Shown: positions 12,901 to 21,917 of the stretch, piece by piece
Layout of the letters: every line of letters starts with the position of its first letter
Position numbering within the stretch: position 1 is the first letter of the stretch
Origin: Euborellia annulipes
Lineage: Eukaryota > Arthropoda > Insecta > Dermaptera > Anisolabididae
Reading direction: 5' to 3'
DNA length: 64,000 nucleotides
NCBI GenBank assembly: GCA_023213315.1
Contig: JAKCPI010000989.1
Location: 1 to 64,000 of the forward strand
Program-made: the position numbers and the translations under genes
The notes under the pieces: model-generated
The model's input: only the letters and a program-made list of their open reading frames with translations
What the model was told of the DNA's origin: nothing
Databases searched by the model: none

Positions 12901-13042
12901 AGATAATATGGATATTTCATTGAATGATATTACTAAAGATATCCTCCCTTCTACAGACACTTTAAATGACCTGTCAGAGGTAACAATTCCTAATAATCCT
13001 TTGGAGATGCCAAATGAAGAAAAAACCTTTCTTGAACTTTGA
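815..13042 (+). CDS. Bdp1: Bdp1 copy 1, TFIIIB B'' subunit, 19 coding exons, about 1231 aa
   Basis: Bdp1 joins TBP and Brf1 in TFIIIB and helps open the promoters of tRNA, 5S and U6 genes in the nucleus. Exons: 815-990, 2025-2237, 2558-2740, 2803-2955, 4264-4455, 4575-4754, 4976-5173, 5246-5425, 5658-5864, 6253-6438, 6723-6893, 6999-7238, 8068-8097, 8190-8313, 8393-8528, 8617-8814, 10054-10125, 11944-12021, 12264-13042. All junctions are GT-AG, all phases match, and the sum is 3696 nt with one stop at the end. The start is the only ATG directly before the first RRARIK motif. Residues 1-680 are repeat exons. About 680-760 hold [16 protein letters not shown]. About 770-857 hold [15 protein letters not shown] and the run into the SANT domain. 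About 857-923 are SANT. The tail is acidic and basic. The identity rests on the SANT block plus the conserved upstream segments. Transcription of the gene is not shown by sequence alone. Confidence 0.88.
2803..2955 (+). CDS. Bdp1: Bdp1 copy 1 exon A2: second motif copy
   Basis: Internal exon of 153 nt, phase 2 at both ends. It encodes [15 protein letters not shown] and then a highly charged Glu/Lys stretch. The KPNLP core is the version closest to the KPN repeats known from vertebrate BDP1. Acceptor is tttatag and donor AAAA|gtaatt. Confidence 0.75.
4575..4754 (+). CDS. Bdp1: Bdp1 copy 1 exon A3: third motif copy
   Basis: Internal exon of 180 nt, phase 2 at both ends, encoding [15 protein letters not shown] followed by a Lys/Glu-rich tail. 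The Asn of the motif core is changed to Ile here, the most diverged position among the five copies. Confidence 0.75.
5246..5425 (+). CDS. Bdp1: Bdp1 copy 1 exon A4: fourth motif copy
   Basis: Internal exon of 180 nt, phase 2 at both ends, encoding [15 protein letters not shown] and a polar tail that ends ENKM at the splice. It follows a long polypyrimidine tract. Confidence 0.75.
5658..6438 (+). CDS. Bdp1: Bdp1 copy 1 exons B5 and B6: duplicated Ser/Thr-rich spacer exons
   Basis: Exons 5658-5864 and 6253-6438 are duplicates of each other, both containing the segment [15 protein letters not shown] and a tail EENK before the donor. The following introns are also alike (a stretch with gcttggagcattcggaaac occurs in both), so exon and intron were copied together. 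Both are phase 2 at both ends. The B exons at 2025-2237, 2558-2740, 4264-4455 and 4976-5173 are older relatives rich in Ser, Pro, Lys and Asn. No domain is recognised in them. Confidence 0.75.
6723..6893 (+). CDS. Bdp1: Bdp1 copy 1 exon A5: fifth motif copy
   Basis: Internal exon of 171 nt, phase 2 at both ends, encoding [18 protein letters not shown] and then ISPLKDRR and a Glu-rich end. An in-frame ATG sits one base into the exon, and its equivalent appears to be the start codon in copy 2. This exon is the parent type of both motif exons in copy 2. Confidence 0.8.
6999..7238 (+). CDS. Bdp1: Bdp1 copy 1 exon C: conserved segment before the SANT domain
   Basis: 240 nt, phase 2 at both ends. 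After a Ser/Thr-rich lead it encodes [18 protein letters not shown] and [16 protein letters not shown]. This corresponds to the vertebrate segment around RSKMTMRDFIYYLPDNNPM, a signature of Bdp1 upstream of SANT. The same exon is found in copies 2 and 3. Confidence 0.85.
7591..7941. repeat. 351-bp fold-back repeat in intron C-D of copy 1
   Basis: The two ends are near-perfect inverted repeats of about 150 bp: the left arm starts aaggaaaggaccggagaat and the right arm ends with its complement. The loop is short. Copy 2 lacks it at the matching place, so it is either a new insertion in copy 1 or a loss in copy 2. Confidence 0.8.
8068..8528 (+). CDS. Bdp1: Bdp1 copy 1 exons D, E, F: 30-nt micro-exon and linker into SANT
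   Basis: Exon D (8068-8097) is a 30-nt micro-exon, [11 protein letters not shown] across the junctions. Exon E (8190-8313) encodes [15 protein letters not shown], the match to vertebrate BDP1 RVKVAEDGSIILDEESL. Exon F (8393-8528) encodes [18 protein letters not shown] and DWSKE, the run into the SANT domain. All junctions are GT-AG and the same exon set is kept in copies 2 and 3. Confidence 0.85.
8617..8814 (+). CDS. Bdp1: Bdp1 copy 1 exon G: SANT domain
   Basis: 198 nt, phase 1 at both ends. It encodes the Bdp1 SANT/Myb-like fold: [35 protein letters not shown] and [11 protein letters not shown]. In the family GTDF..M..LFP.R.R.E.K.KFK.E is nearly invariant, and every position looks intact. 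This is the surface that binds TFIIIB DNA and Brf1-TBP. Confidence 0.92.
9196..9492. repeat. Fold-back repeat with hammerhead-like ends, intron G-H
   Basis: Inverted arms of about 120 bp flank a TA microsatellite near 9328-9350. Each arm carries a CTGAAGA- or TTGAAGA-type core, a short stem and GAAACGTC, discussed in the findings. It belongs to the same class as those at 3327-3403, 55568-55862 and others. Confidence 0.75.
9530..9721. mobile_element. hAT-like MITE, 8-bp target duplication catctcag
   Basis: Ends are CAGGGCCGGA and TCCGGCCCTG, and the octamer catctcag flanks both sides exactly (9522-9529 and 9722-9729). A related but degraded copy in the opposite orientation lies at about 1507-1700, inside intron A1-B1. 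Terminal CAGGG and 8-bp duplication are hAT hallmarks. There is no coding capacity. Confidence 0.85.
10054..13042 (+). CDS. Bdp1: Bdp1 copy 1 exons H, I, J: basic and acidic C-terminus
   Basis: Exons H (10054-10125, Lys-rich), I (11944-12021) and J (12264-13042). I and J are internal duplicates: both start with VCEES followed by a Lys-rich run. J continues with an acidic block ([10 protein letters not shown]), [11 protein letters not shown], a segment [16 protein letters not shown], the block [12 protein letters not shown] with MVYQIFMVG, and a Ser/Asp/Asn-rich tail ending in TGA. AATAAA signals occur at 13132 and 13273. Confidence 0.82.
10206..10312 (-). repeat. tRNA-derived SINE fragment
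   Basis: On the minus strand it has an A-box-like segment (gtgtt/gtagg...gttagcgtactgg) and a B box (GGTTCACATCC), followed by the tail that ends in taaatag-type sequence. The same family is at 32405-32525, 47924-48005 and 48855-49012. It is a repeat rather than a tRNA gene because the cloverleaf is not complete. Confidence 0.6.
10591..10790 (+). repeat. tRNA-derived SINE with shared tail
   Basis: Contains tggcgtagaggttagcgtgc (A box) and gcgggttcggacccc (B box). The tail has a block on taaatggcctgagttgccga that also ends other SINEs of the window. A minus-strand relative is at 13500-13705, just past the 3' end of copy 1. Confidence 0.65.
11231..11666. mobile_element. Two Tc1/mariner-type MITEs flanking a Helitron-like 3' end
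   Basis: An incomplete MITE begins at 11231 (cagtgagggacgatatta) and stops near 11309. A full copy lies at 11471-11666 with TA on both sides. Between them is a GC-rich block with hairpins ending ctag at 11397-11400 before a T. The full MITE is almost a palindrome with a roughly 95-bp arm. The same family is at 7358-7567, 16998-17203 and 18503-18711. Confidence 0.75.
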
Positions 13043-14329
13043 GAGTTCGATATCCTCTGGATACTTAGATATATTGTCTAAAAGATATCTTTGGGGAATA
13101 TCTTTTTTTCCGAAATATCAAAGAGCTTCCAAATAAAACTTCAAATATAATTCAATGATTCATTGACTGAATTAAATATTTAGAAGCACGGTAATTTTTT
13201 TTTTGATATTTTAAATTTTAAAAATTTTCCGGAATTTTTATGATATATTTTTTATTTATTTATTTATTGTTGAATAAATAACATATTGTTAAAATAAGTT
13301 TATTAATTTTGCTTTATTATAATACTCTAATAAATTATTTCACACATTACATTACTTTGCAAAACAAATCATTATCCACTACCCTTTTCCTGTCCCATGT
13401 TCTAATATATACTAAATATGTTAAAAGCTAGTAAAATATTAGTATTAACAGGGCTGTATTTCTAAATAGGCTAAGAAGGCTGCAGCTTTTTATTAAAAAC
13501 ACTCACACTTGTTTCCCATTCACACTCAATTTGACACACACAGTCTTTTCGGTAACTTAGGCCATATAAGACTTTATACGATAACCGTTATTATGAATAT
13601 CTCTATTGGGGTCCAGGCATTCTTATTTGCTATCCAAATGGCTTAAATATAAAATCATCGGACTGCCTGGGATCCGAACCCGCGACCCTTGGTATGTAAG
13701 CGCCTGCCTTACTTGATTCGAGGTTTTGTTTACATTCACAGAATATATCAATGCAAAGAATACATAAATATTTCTCTATACATAAAGAATTATATATATA
13801 TGTGTTGGTCCATGAGGTAATTATGAAAAACACAACCAAGTATTTATTAATTGTTTAATTTCGCTTATTTAAATTAATAAATACTTGGTTATATGTTTTT
13901 CTCTATACATTTCCTAAAAAAAATAAAATAAAACATAAATAGTAATTTATAACTATTATTAATCGTTATTATTAAATTATTAATTTTTTTTTTTTAAATG
14001 AAACCACCATAAATATTTTTTTTTTAGTTTATTCCATTTTACTGTCAAATAGTTGCTAACTTCATAGCCTTTCTGTCAACAGCCACATGTTTATTCCCTG
14101 TTCCCTGGCCACATGTACCCTGTATATGTATTTGTTGGACTTATCAGATTGGAGCATTCGGAAACAAGACAAAGACACCTTCAAAAACTTACATAGACAC
14201 TGATGACACTGTTTTGGTTGATAGAAATTTTTACGTCTATAAAATGTAATTAAAGGCTGGTTTAATTCAAATCTTATAAACTCAGAATTCCACTAACATT
14301 CAATTTAATTTTAATTTTAACAACCCTAG
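13043..14329. other. Spacer between Bdp1 copies 1 and 2
   Basis: Holds the 3' UTR of copy 1, a minus-strand SINE (13500-13705), and from about 13905 a copy of the 5' flank of copy 1. Near 14128 this flank is joined to sequence that in copy 1 lies inside intron B6-A5 (gattggagcattcggaaac). No separate gene is seen. Confidence 0.7.
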
Positions 14330-14330
14330 G

Positions 14331-14500
14331 ATGGGAATGCGACGTACAAGATTAAAACCAATTGCAAATTTGCCCATACGCCGCACTGCTACTACAGTCT
14401 CAGAACCACTTAAAAAAATTCAAATATCTCCTTTGAAGGACCGACGAGAAAAAGAACATATTATCAACACTGAAAAGGAACCTGAATGTGAAAATACAGA
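14331..14500 (+). CDS. Bdp1: Bdp1 copy 2 first motif exon
   Basis: Encodes [18 protein letters not shown] and matches exon A5 of copy 1 over its whole length, including its acceptor (caaccctag). Used as an internal exon it would start at 14330. Which 5' exon precedes it, if any, is unclear. Confidence 0.65.
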
Positions 14501-17500
14501 GTAAGTATTCGATATACGAGTATATTTTGTGAGAGGTAAAATATGTACCTCTCGAATGCAATATATATATATATACAGTAGAACCTCGATAAGTTAAACC
14601 TCGCTAAGTTCAAAACCTCCGTAACTTAAAAATTTTTTCAATTCCCTTCCCTTGACAGTGTAAAACCTCTATTACTTAAAGAACAAAACCTCTGTAACTT
14701 AAACAAATATTTTGAGCATAGCCCTCGATAACTTAAAATAATATTTTGGTGACCTCTATAACTTAAAGTATTTCTTTACATATCATCGAAAAAATAGTTG
14801 ATGTAGAAAATCAAAAATACATGAAGCAGAAAAAAATTACTGATTTTTTTGTAAATAAATAAATCTATTAATTTAATTTATATTTAACTAAACTATTCTA
14901 AATAAACAAATAGATCAAACGAAATTCCTTTTTCACTCACGTGCCCAAAGTCAATAAACCTCGGTACGTTAAAAATTATATTCAATAACCTCTCTAACTT
15001 CAACTCTCGATAAGTAAAAAACTCGATAACTCAAATTTCTAACCGTTTCCCTTGAACTTTAACTTATCGAGGTTCTACTGTATATATGTATATATGTAAT
15101 AAATATATGTATATATATGTACTAGACTCAAAGCCCCGCCTTTGGCGGGGCTTTCCGCCTAACCAGGGGGCTGCGCCCCCTGGACCCCCTTGCTCGCCTT
15201 CGGCGAGCAATTTCCCGCGGTTATGTTGGGTCTATAAAGTCGTTTTATCAACAAAATTTTAGAAAATTTTATGCTCTGCAACTTTGTATTGTACTATGCC
15301 ACCCAAAATATGCTTAGTTTACGAGATTTAAGCGAAAAACTGAAAAAAGTCCAAACATTTTGAGGGTTATGCACCCCCCCCCCCTCCTCCTCTAATAAAT
15401 AAGGAAATTTTTATCTTGTTCTATAAGTGTAGGTTCATTAATTAAGTTGTTCTAAAATTTTTTTCAGTACGAATTTGGATGGAGATGTATCCAAAACAAG
15501 AGAATCATGTGCAAAAACAATAACTACGATCCCGACTTTAGTTACTACTCCATCATCAGCAGCACTAAGTGAAATAATTACTCCACAAGAAAGTACTGAT
15601 TTAAAACAAACAGATTCGATTCCTCCTTCGCAAAAAACTCAACTTGAAACAACTAAAGAAGAAAATAAAATGTAATTATTAAAGGTTTAGCTTTTAATTT
15701 TGGATACCAGTGCCAATGTAAGATTTTGTCATAAAAAGTTGAAATTTGTTTTACGGGTCTTATCAGCTTGGAGCATTCGGAAACAAGACAAAGACACCTT
15801 CAAAAACATACATAGACACTGATGATGGTATCAGTTTTGATTAATAGAAATTTTTGCTTCTATAAAGTGTAATTAAAGGCTGGTTTAATTCAAATCTTAT
15901 AAACTCAGAACTCCACTATCATTCAATTTAATTTTAATTTTAACAACCCTAGGATGGGAATTCGACGTACAAGATTAAAACCAATTGCAAATTTGCCCAT
16001 ACGCCGCACTGCCACTACAGTCTCAGAACCACTTAAAAAAATTCAAATATCTCCTTTGAAAGACCGACGAGAAAAAGAACATATTATCAACACGGAAAAG
16101 GAAACTGAATGTGAAAATACAGAGTAAGTATTCGATATATATTTTGTGAGAGGTAAAATATGTACCTTTCGAATGCAAGTAAATATATTGAATAATATCC
16201 ATTTTTTACTTTTTAGTTCGAATATTGATGAAAACGATGGAAGAAAAATTTCATCGCCCTTAAAATCACCCTCTTCAACAAATGCAACCCCAACCCCTCT
16301 AGCCCAAAAAAAGTCGAAGAAAACTTTGCAGTCAAACTCAAATATTTCTTGCGGACATCGAGAATTTGTTAGTAAATTTCGAAATGAAACTCCTGATCGA
16401 AAAAAATTGACCATGTTCGATTTAATTTTTTATAATCCTTCAAATAATCCTTTAAGGTATGATTATTACTTCTTTTTATATCTTGTATATATAAAAAAAA
16501 TTCTATGTTGGTTGTATCCTTCCTGCTTAAAAAATGAGGTTTTTTGAAAAAAAAAATTGATTCTAAAGTTAATAGAACGCGATTTTTTTATATAGTCAAT
16601 TAGACTTTTTTTTCTGCACAAATTGACATCACTTTTAGTGTGATCTGATTAGCTGTTCGGGATCTACAGTGGTTTAAACTTTCAAATTAGAATTTACCGC
16701 CGCGCGGTAAAATGAAATGATAGGAAAAAAATAAATGGTGAAATCGTCAGGTGAAGAATCATTCTTTCTAACCGTATATTCAACATAATTATACCTCTTA
16801 AGACAGAGGAGTTATTCAAGCCGCTAACTTTTTCGTGCATGCCCCCCTACTCGGCCACTATACATACATCATTGTAAGACGTCACGTTTTTCTTTGCTAT
16901 TTTAACTTAGTAAAATAATTAGGTTTTCGGTTTAACTGTGGTTTATTTGTAAAACTTACAACGTTTCGGCCACTCATTCTGTAGCCTTCTTCAGGTACAG
17001 TGAGGGACAATATTAAGTCCCACCCATGCGTTTTCTACTTGTGATTATTTCATTGTTTTTAAAAACAAAAATGAAAATCTATTGTAAATTTTCTAGGTTT
17101 GAACCATGAAAGTTTCCATTAAAAAATATATAATATTTTTTTAAAAATTGAAATAATCACAAGTAGACAACGCATGGGTGGGACTTAATATTGTCCCTCA
17201 CTGTACAATTCAGCTAAGATTATAAAGGTTGTTACTTAAATAGTAACTTAAACTGTAAATTTTAACTTATCATCGAATTTTCTTTTGTTTCAGTAAAGAC
17301 CAAGAAACCAAAAAATTATCTGAGTAAGTTTTATTATTAATTGGACCCTGTTATGCAATGGTGTGTCAAAGACCAAACATCGAGTTTTGAGAAAATCAAC
17401 ATTAAAGTTTTTTGTTTTCATTGGATTATATATAATTTTTGTTGTCAATTGGGCAAGTAACAATAAATATAAATTTTTTTAGGGCATATTTCATAAAAAA

Positions 17501-20077
17501 TACTATTAATTAAAGCATTTGAAAAAATATTCCGTGCTTAACTCAATTTTGAATTTTTTGGTGTTTGACACACCATTGCATAAGAGGGTCCAATTAATAA
17601 AAGAATTTTGTCATTTATATAATTAAAATTTTGAATCATTAAATAATTATTATTGAATATACTTTCAGACAATTTCCTCCAATAGTTGATAAAGAGGAAT
17701 TAGAAGTTGATGACCCCGAACCTGAGCAAATAAATGCGCCCCAAGTAAGAGTTGCTGCAAACGGAGAAATTATATTGGATGAAAAAAGTTTGGTAATTAA
17801 ATATTTCTATATTATGATTAATAACAAATTATTGATAAAAATATTGAACCTCAAATTGATTTTATTTTCAGGTAATTGAAACTGCCGAAACTAAAAAAAA
17901 TCGAATTCATTTGGAAAATTCAAAAACTATTGTAGATGAAGGTATTGGGTCTTTCAATTATGGATCATATAGAAAAAGAAAAGTATCTCGCGATTGGTCT
18001 AAAGAAGGTGAATATTTCTTTCTATTAATATAATCAATAATAAAATATATTCTTAGTCTTAATATAAATAAAGATTTTTTTTTTTTTTTTTTCAGAAACC
18101 AAAAAATTTTATAAAGTATTGAATACTACAGGTACTGACTTCTTACTTATGCAAACCCTTTTTCCCGAACGCACTCGACAAGAATTAAAAATGAAATTCA
18201 ATAAAGAAGATAGACTCAATAGATCCCTTATTGAAAAAACACTAAGGAATCCTATGGATTTTAATTTAAAAGAATTAGAAAAGGAATTTGAAGGTGAGTG
18301 AATTCATGAATGCTTAATAAGAATGTTCCATGATACCCATCGATAAAAATTTTGTGAAACATAAAATAAAAACCTTAAATTGAGCGGTTTTCGAAAACTG
18401 ATGTGCTTACAAACAAACATACAGTGAGGGACTATATTAAGCCCTATTTATTTGTAAAACTTACAACGTTTCGGCCACTCATTCTGTGGACTTCTTCAGG
18501 TACAGTATGGGACAATATTAAGTCCCACCCATGCGTTTTCTACTTGTGTTTATTTCATGGTTTTTATAAAAGAAACGAAAATCTTTATTGGAAACTTTCT
18601 AGGTTTGAATCGTGAAAGTTTCCATTAAAAAATATTTAATATTTTTTTAAAAACAATGAAATAATCACAAGTAGAAAACGCATGGGTGGGACTTAATATT
18701 GTCCCTCTCTGTACATTGCTCATTTAATAGAACAAGATTTATATATTATTCTTTTTTATATTTATTTATTACTTTATTATTTATTACCCCTACTACCCTT
18801 TAATTTTTTAATGTAATAAATATATAGGCCTATTATTATTATTATATAGGCCTACATATTTAAATAATAAAAACCAGGTTTTGGGGTCTTTCCTGGTAAT
18901 AGTCGATGCCTCACAGATTAGAAACCGCTGACATGTGATATATTTTATTTTTAAAACAAAATTGATTATAAAATCAAAGAAATTTGCTTTCTAAAATAAT
19001 ATTACTTTTTCAGGTTCTCAATCTCAAGTATGTGAGGAATCAACCGCCAAAACAAAGAAGACAAAGGAAGCGCCTAGTAAAAAACGTAGGGGTAAGTAAT
19101 AAATCTGAAATGGGATGTTGATGAATATGATCCCAATCATAGACTCAGCTAAATTTTTTGACAATTAGAGGCCGGCCCAAAATTATCTGGAGGTCGAAAA
19201 AAAATTCAAACAAAAACAAATTTTCTTATAATTTTTATTTTAATATATAAAAAAATCTTAGTGAACAACAAAGAAGAAGCAACTATTCTATTTATTCCAT
19301 TTCTATTAAAATTCTTAAGAAAAAACGGCGAAAGAACTACCAGGGAAGTGGGCATTTGTCCTGCATTGATTAGTAAAAAAAGAAGAGGTCCTTAATCCAA
19401 AATACAAATATATGATGAAAATATTCAAACTAACTTTTTTGAAGATTGAGATTAATGAGAAACCTAGCTAGTCATTTTTCATTAATTAACTCTGCATTTA
19501 CAAATCTTCTTTGATACAACTCTTAAGTCACAAAAACAATATTAATTAATTAGAATGATCAGGCTTTTAAATGACTCACTTGAACGTCTGTCTTAAAGGG
19601 AGAATTAAGAAATTCTAATCAAAGTATTTGTATAGAACTAGAATATACACGTTGCAAAATATATTAATAAATCTGTGGATTTCAGGTACTTTTTATGCCG
19701 TATGCGAGGAATATGTCGCTCCTCCAAAAAAGAAGAAATTTACACGGAAAAAACGTAAGAAAGATTGTGTAAGTGAAGAGGATGATGATGAATTTGATCC
19801 CCATGCAGAATATCTCGAAGATTTATCATTTAAAAATATTAAATCTAATCCAATGAGTAATGAACAAAATGATCAAGAAGTAGAAAGTGACCAAAATAAT
19901 GCCTTAAAAGAAAAAACCCCAGAAAATAATGATATTGATGAACTAAATGAGATTGAATTTTTAAGTCGAGTTCCTAAACCGACTAGGTCTGGAAGAATTC
20001 CACAGGCACGAATTACTTCTGAGGATATAGACACTTTAAGGGAATCCGAAAGAGTTGAGTCTGGACACTTTAAATGA
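14331..20077 (+). CDS. Bdp1: Bdp1 copy 2, rearranged and C-terminally truncated, about 580 aa
   Basis: Exons: 14331-14500, 15468-15671, 15953-16123, 16217-16456, 17294-17323, 17669-17792, 17872-18007, 18096-18293, 19014-19091, 19686-20077. Phases match throughout and total 1743 nt. The start is inferred: the first exon matches exon A5 of copy 1, whose in-frame ATG would now be first. It has two identical-type motif exons, the C segment (about residues 182-262) and an intact SANT domain (about 359-424). Differences from copy 1: exons A1-A4 and most B exons are absent, exon H is absent (72 nt, so frame is kept), and a 311-nt deletion in the last exon shifts the frame so translation ends GHFK at 20075-20077. 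The product may be a short Bdp1 or the gene may be decaying. The splice sites are all sound. Confidence 0.75.
14576..15080. mobile_element. pogo-like MITE, 505 bp, TA duplication
   Basis: Ends are cagtagaacctcgataagtt and its complement, flanked by TA on both sides within a TA microsatellite. The interior repeats variants of ataacttaaa. It is non-coding. The corresponding intron in copy 1 (near 6955-6975) has only the TA microsatellite, so it was inserted after the gene duplication or lost there. Confidence 0.85.
15122..15245 (-). mobile_element. Helitron-like 3' terminus
   Basis: Read on the minus strand, a GC-rich hairpin (aagccccgcc/ggcggggctt) is followed 4 nt later by CTAG and then a T-A context. 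That is the layout of Helitron ends. The same end occurs at 30346. The 5' end of this copy is not found. Confidence 0.6.
15468..16123 (+). CDS. Bdp1: Bdp1 copy 2 B and second motif exons
   Basis: 15468-15671 corresponds to exon B5 of copy 1 ([15 protein letters not shown] here). 15953-16123 is a second A5-type exon, [18 protein letters not shown]. The order A5-B5-A5 does not occur in copy 1 and shows an extra exon-group duplication or rearrangement in this copy. Confidence 0.75.
16217..18293 (+). CDS. Bdp1: Bdp1 copy 2 exons C to G (conserved core with SANT)
   Basis: Exons 16217-16456, 17294-17323, 17669-17792, 17872-18007 and 18096-18293 match copy 1 nearly base for base, introns included. 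One notable change is ISRGHREF to ISCGHREF. The SANT domain is unbroken ([20 protein letters not shown]). Confidence 0.85.
17341..17593. mobile_element. 253-bp MITE with ends ttggaccct, in intron D-E of copy 2
   Basis: Inverted ends ttggaccctgttatgcaatg and its complement are flanked by TTAA on both sides (17337-17340, 17594-17597). Copy 1 has an empty site at about 8107. A second copy lies in the receptor kinase gene at about 36331-36577. Confidence 0.85.
19014..20077 (+). CDS. Bdp1: Bdp1 copy 2 last two exons, truncated
   Basis: 19014-19091 equals exon I, 19686-20077 equals the first part of exon J. After ERVES the sequence jumps to what in copy 1 is position 12956, losing 311 nt and with it the [12 protein letters not shown] block. 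The old stop and 3' UTR follow out of frame, and an AATAAA stands at 20239. Confidence 0.8.
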
Positions 20078-21322
20078 CTTGTCAGAGGTAACAATTCCTA
20101 ATAATCCTTTGGAGATGCCAAATGAAGAAAAAACCTTTTTTGAACTTTGAGAGTTTGATATCCTCTGGATTCTTAGATATATTGTCTAAAAGATATCTTT
20201 GGGAATATCTTTTTTTCCGAAATATCAAAGAGCTTTCAAATAAAACTTCAAATATAATTCAATGATTCAATTTAAATTTAAAATGTGAAACATTTATTGA
20301 CAAAGGGGAAATAACTTTTTTACTTTCTCTCTTTCGATTACCGAAGCTTCGCACAGAACACAACTTTCTCTTACCTTCGCGAAGGTAAGAGAAAGTTGTG
20401 TTCTGTGCGCCCAGTCACACCAGATATTTAATTTTTGGATACCAAATGTTAAAATAAATTAATAAGAGGGTAAAAATGAGAAAATAAATTAAATTGATAC
20501 TGGCGACCGTTGGCAAAACATTTAATTAGCTAATATAAATTGTACTCAAGGATGAATTGAAACAAAATAACCTTGAGTACAATTTATATTACCTAGTTAA
20601 AATAAATGTCCCTGCACCCCCACATATATCGTATTTAAATAATGAGTAAAGATAAAGTTTATATGGCCTTAGATGCCAAAAAGACTAAAAAAATGTTTAA
20701 TGTTATTTTATAATAAACAAACTAAAATAAAAATACCTTATTCTATAATGTCTTGTTATATTGTAGATCACATTGTATTGTTGCACTAAATTATTAATTT
20801 ATAATTATTTTCACACAAACAAAGATTACATTCCTATTCTTATTGCAAGTACATTAACAATTAAACAACTCTAAAATTATATTCGGCAATTAAAGAAAAA
20901 AATGTCAGTTAAATTCCAATGAATATACAAATTAAATTTTCCCGCACATTAAAATTGAAATTTCAAATAAATTTATTTCATAAATATGTATTTAAATAAA
21001 AAGAGAAAACCGTCATTTTTTCACAAAAATGCATAATGAAAAATTAAACAATCATTAGTAATTAATTAAAACTTTTTTTTTATTGAAAATAGTCTTTATA
21101 TTCTTTGGTATTTTTTATATATTGTCTATCTTCACGTTTGTTAAACTTGTATCTAACTTAAGTATGAATTTTTCCCCATTCTCAAAAACGTCATGTTAAC
21201 CTTATTTTCCCAATATCCATTTGACTTGTCAATATTTATTATTTTCTTAAATATGTTTTCTAAAAGGTAGTTTTATTTCAAATTTTTTATTTTATTTTAT
21301 TTTTTTTAATGAACAATACAAA
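20078..21322. other. Spacer between Bdp1 copies 2 and 3
   Basis: Contains the residual 3' end of copy 2, a perfect 58-bp palindrome (20351-20408), a second short hairpin (arms 20532-20551 and 20571-20590) and then AT-rich DNA without recognisable signal. It shows no clear match to the 5' flanks of copies 1 and 2. Confidence 0.6.
20351..20408. repeat. Perfect 58-bp palindrome
   Basis: Two 29-nt arms meet with no spacer: the left begins gcacagaacacaactttctc and the right is its exact complement. The arm sequence resembles the ends of a dispersed repeat in this window (cacaactttctct...tcacaccagat), so it is probably two such ends joined head to head. Confidence 0.9.
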
Positions 21323-21917
21323 ATGTCAATGCGCCGGACCCGTATAAAAGCAGTGGCAAATTTACCCATTCGACGAACAGCTGCTGCTATAGAAAATGAC
21401 AAAAAAATTCAAGATAAAAACAAAATATCAGCGTCAAAAACTCAAGAACAAATATCTTTCAATGAAAATCAATCAAAAAATGAAATTAAATTACAAGAAA
21501 AAATTCAAGACGAGGCTAAAGAACAGAATTCCTCCAATTCAAAAGAGATAGAAAAACAAGATTTTGTAAATACAAATAAAAATGTAAAATCTCAAGAAAT
21601 TTTGATAGAGAAAAACATTTGCGATCTTAAAGACACACCCTCTGATTTAGAGAAAAATAAGAAATCTGATAGTGATATAATCAAAATCCAAAATGAAAAA
21701 GAAACACCAATCATTGAAAAATCATTACCATCCCCCAAGAAAGAAAAAGATAATTCTAAAGAAAAGATTCTAGACAAATCAAAAAAGTTAGAGAAGCAAA
21801 ATTTTGAGAAAGAACTAAATATAAACATTAAATCTCCAAATAATAATAATTTGAAATCAACTGATCAAAAAGAAGTTGAAGAATTGAAATTTCAAAAATC
21901 TTCAAAACAAATTGAAG
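21323..21917 (+). CDS. Bdp1: Bdp1 copy 3 first exon, motif plus charged region
   Basis: 595 nt from the ATG to GAAG|gtaagg. After the basic motif it is almost wholly Lys, Glu, Asp, Asn, Ser and Gln (about residues 20-198), likely disordered. The open frame runs on past the donor to 21961, but the phase-1 splice to 23021 is needed to reach the next conserved block. Confidence 0.75.
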
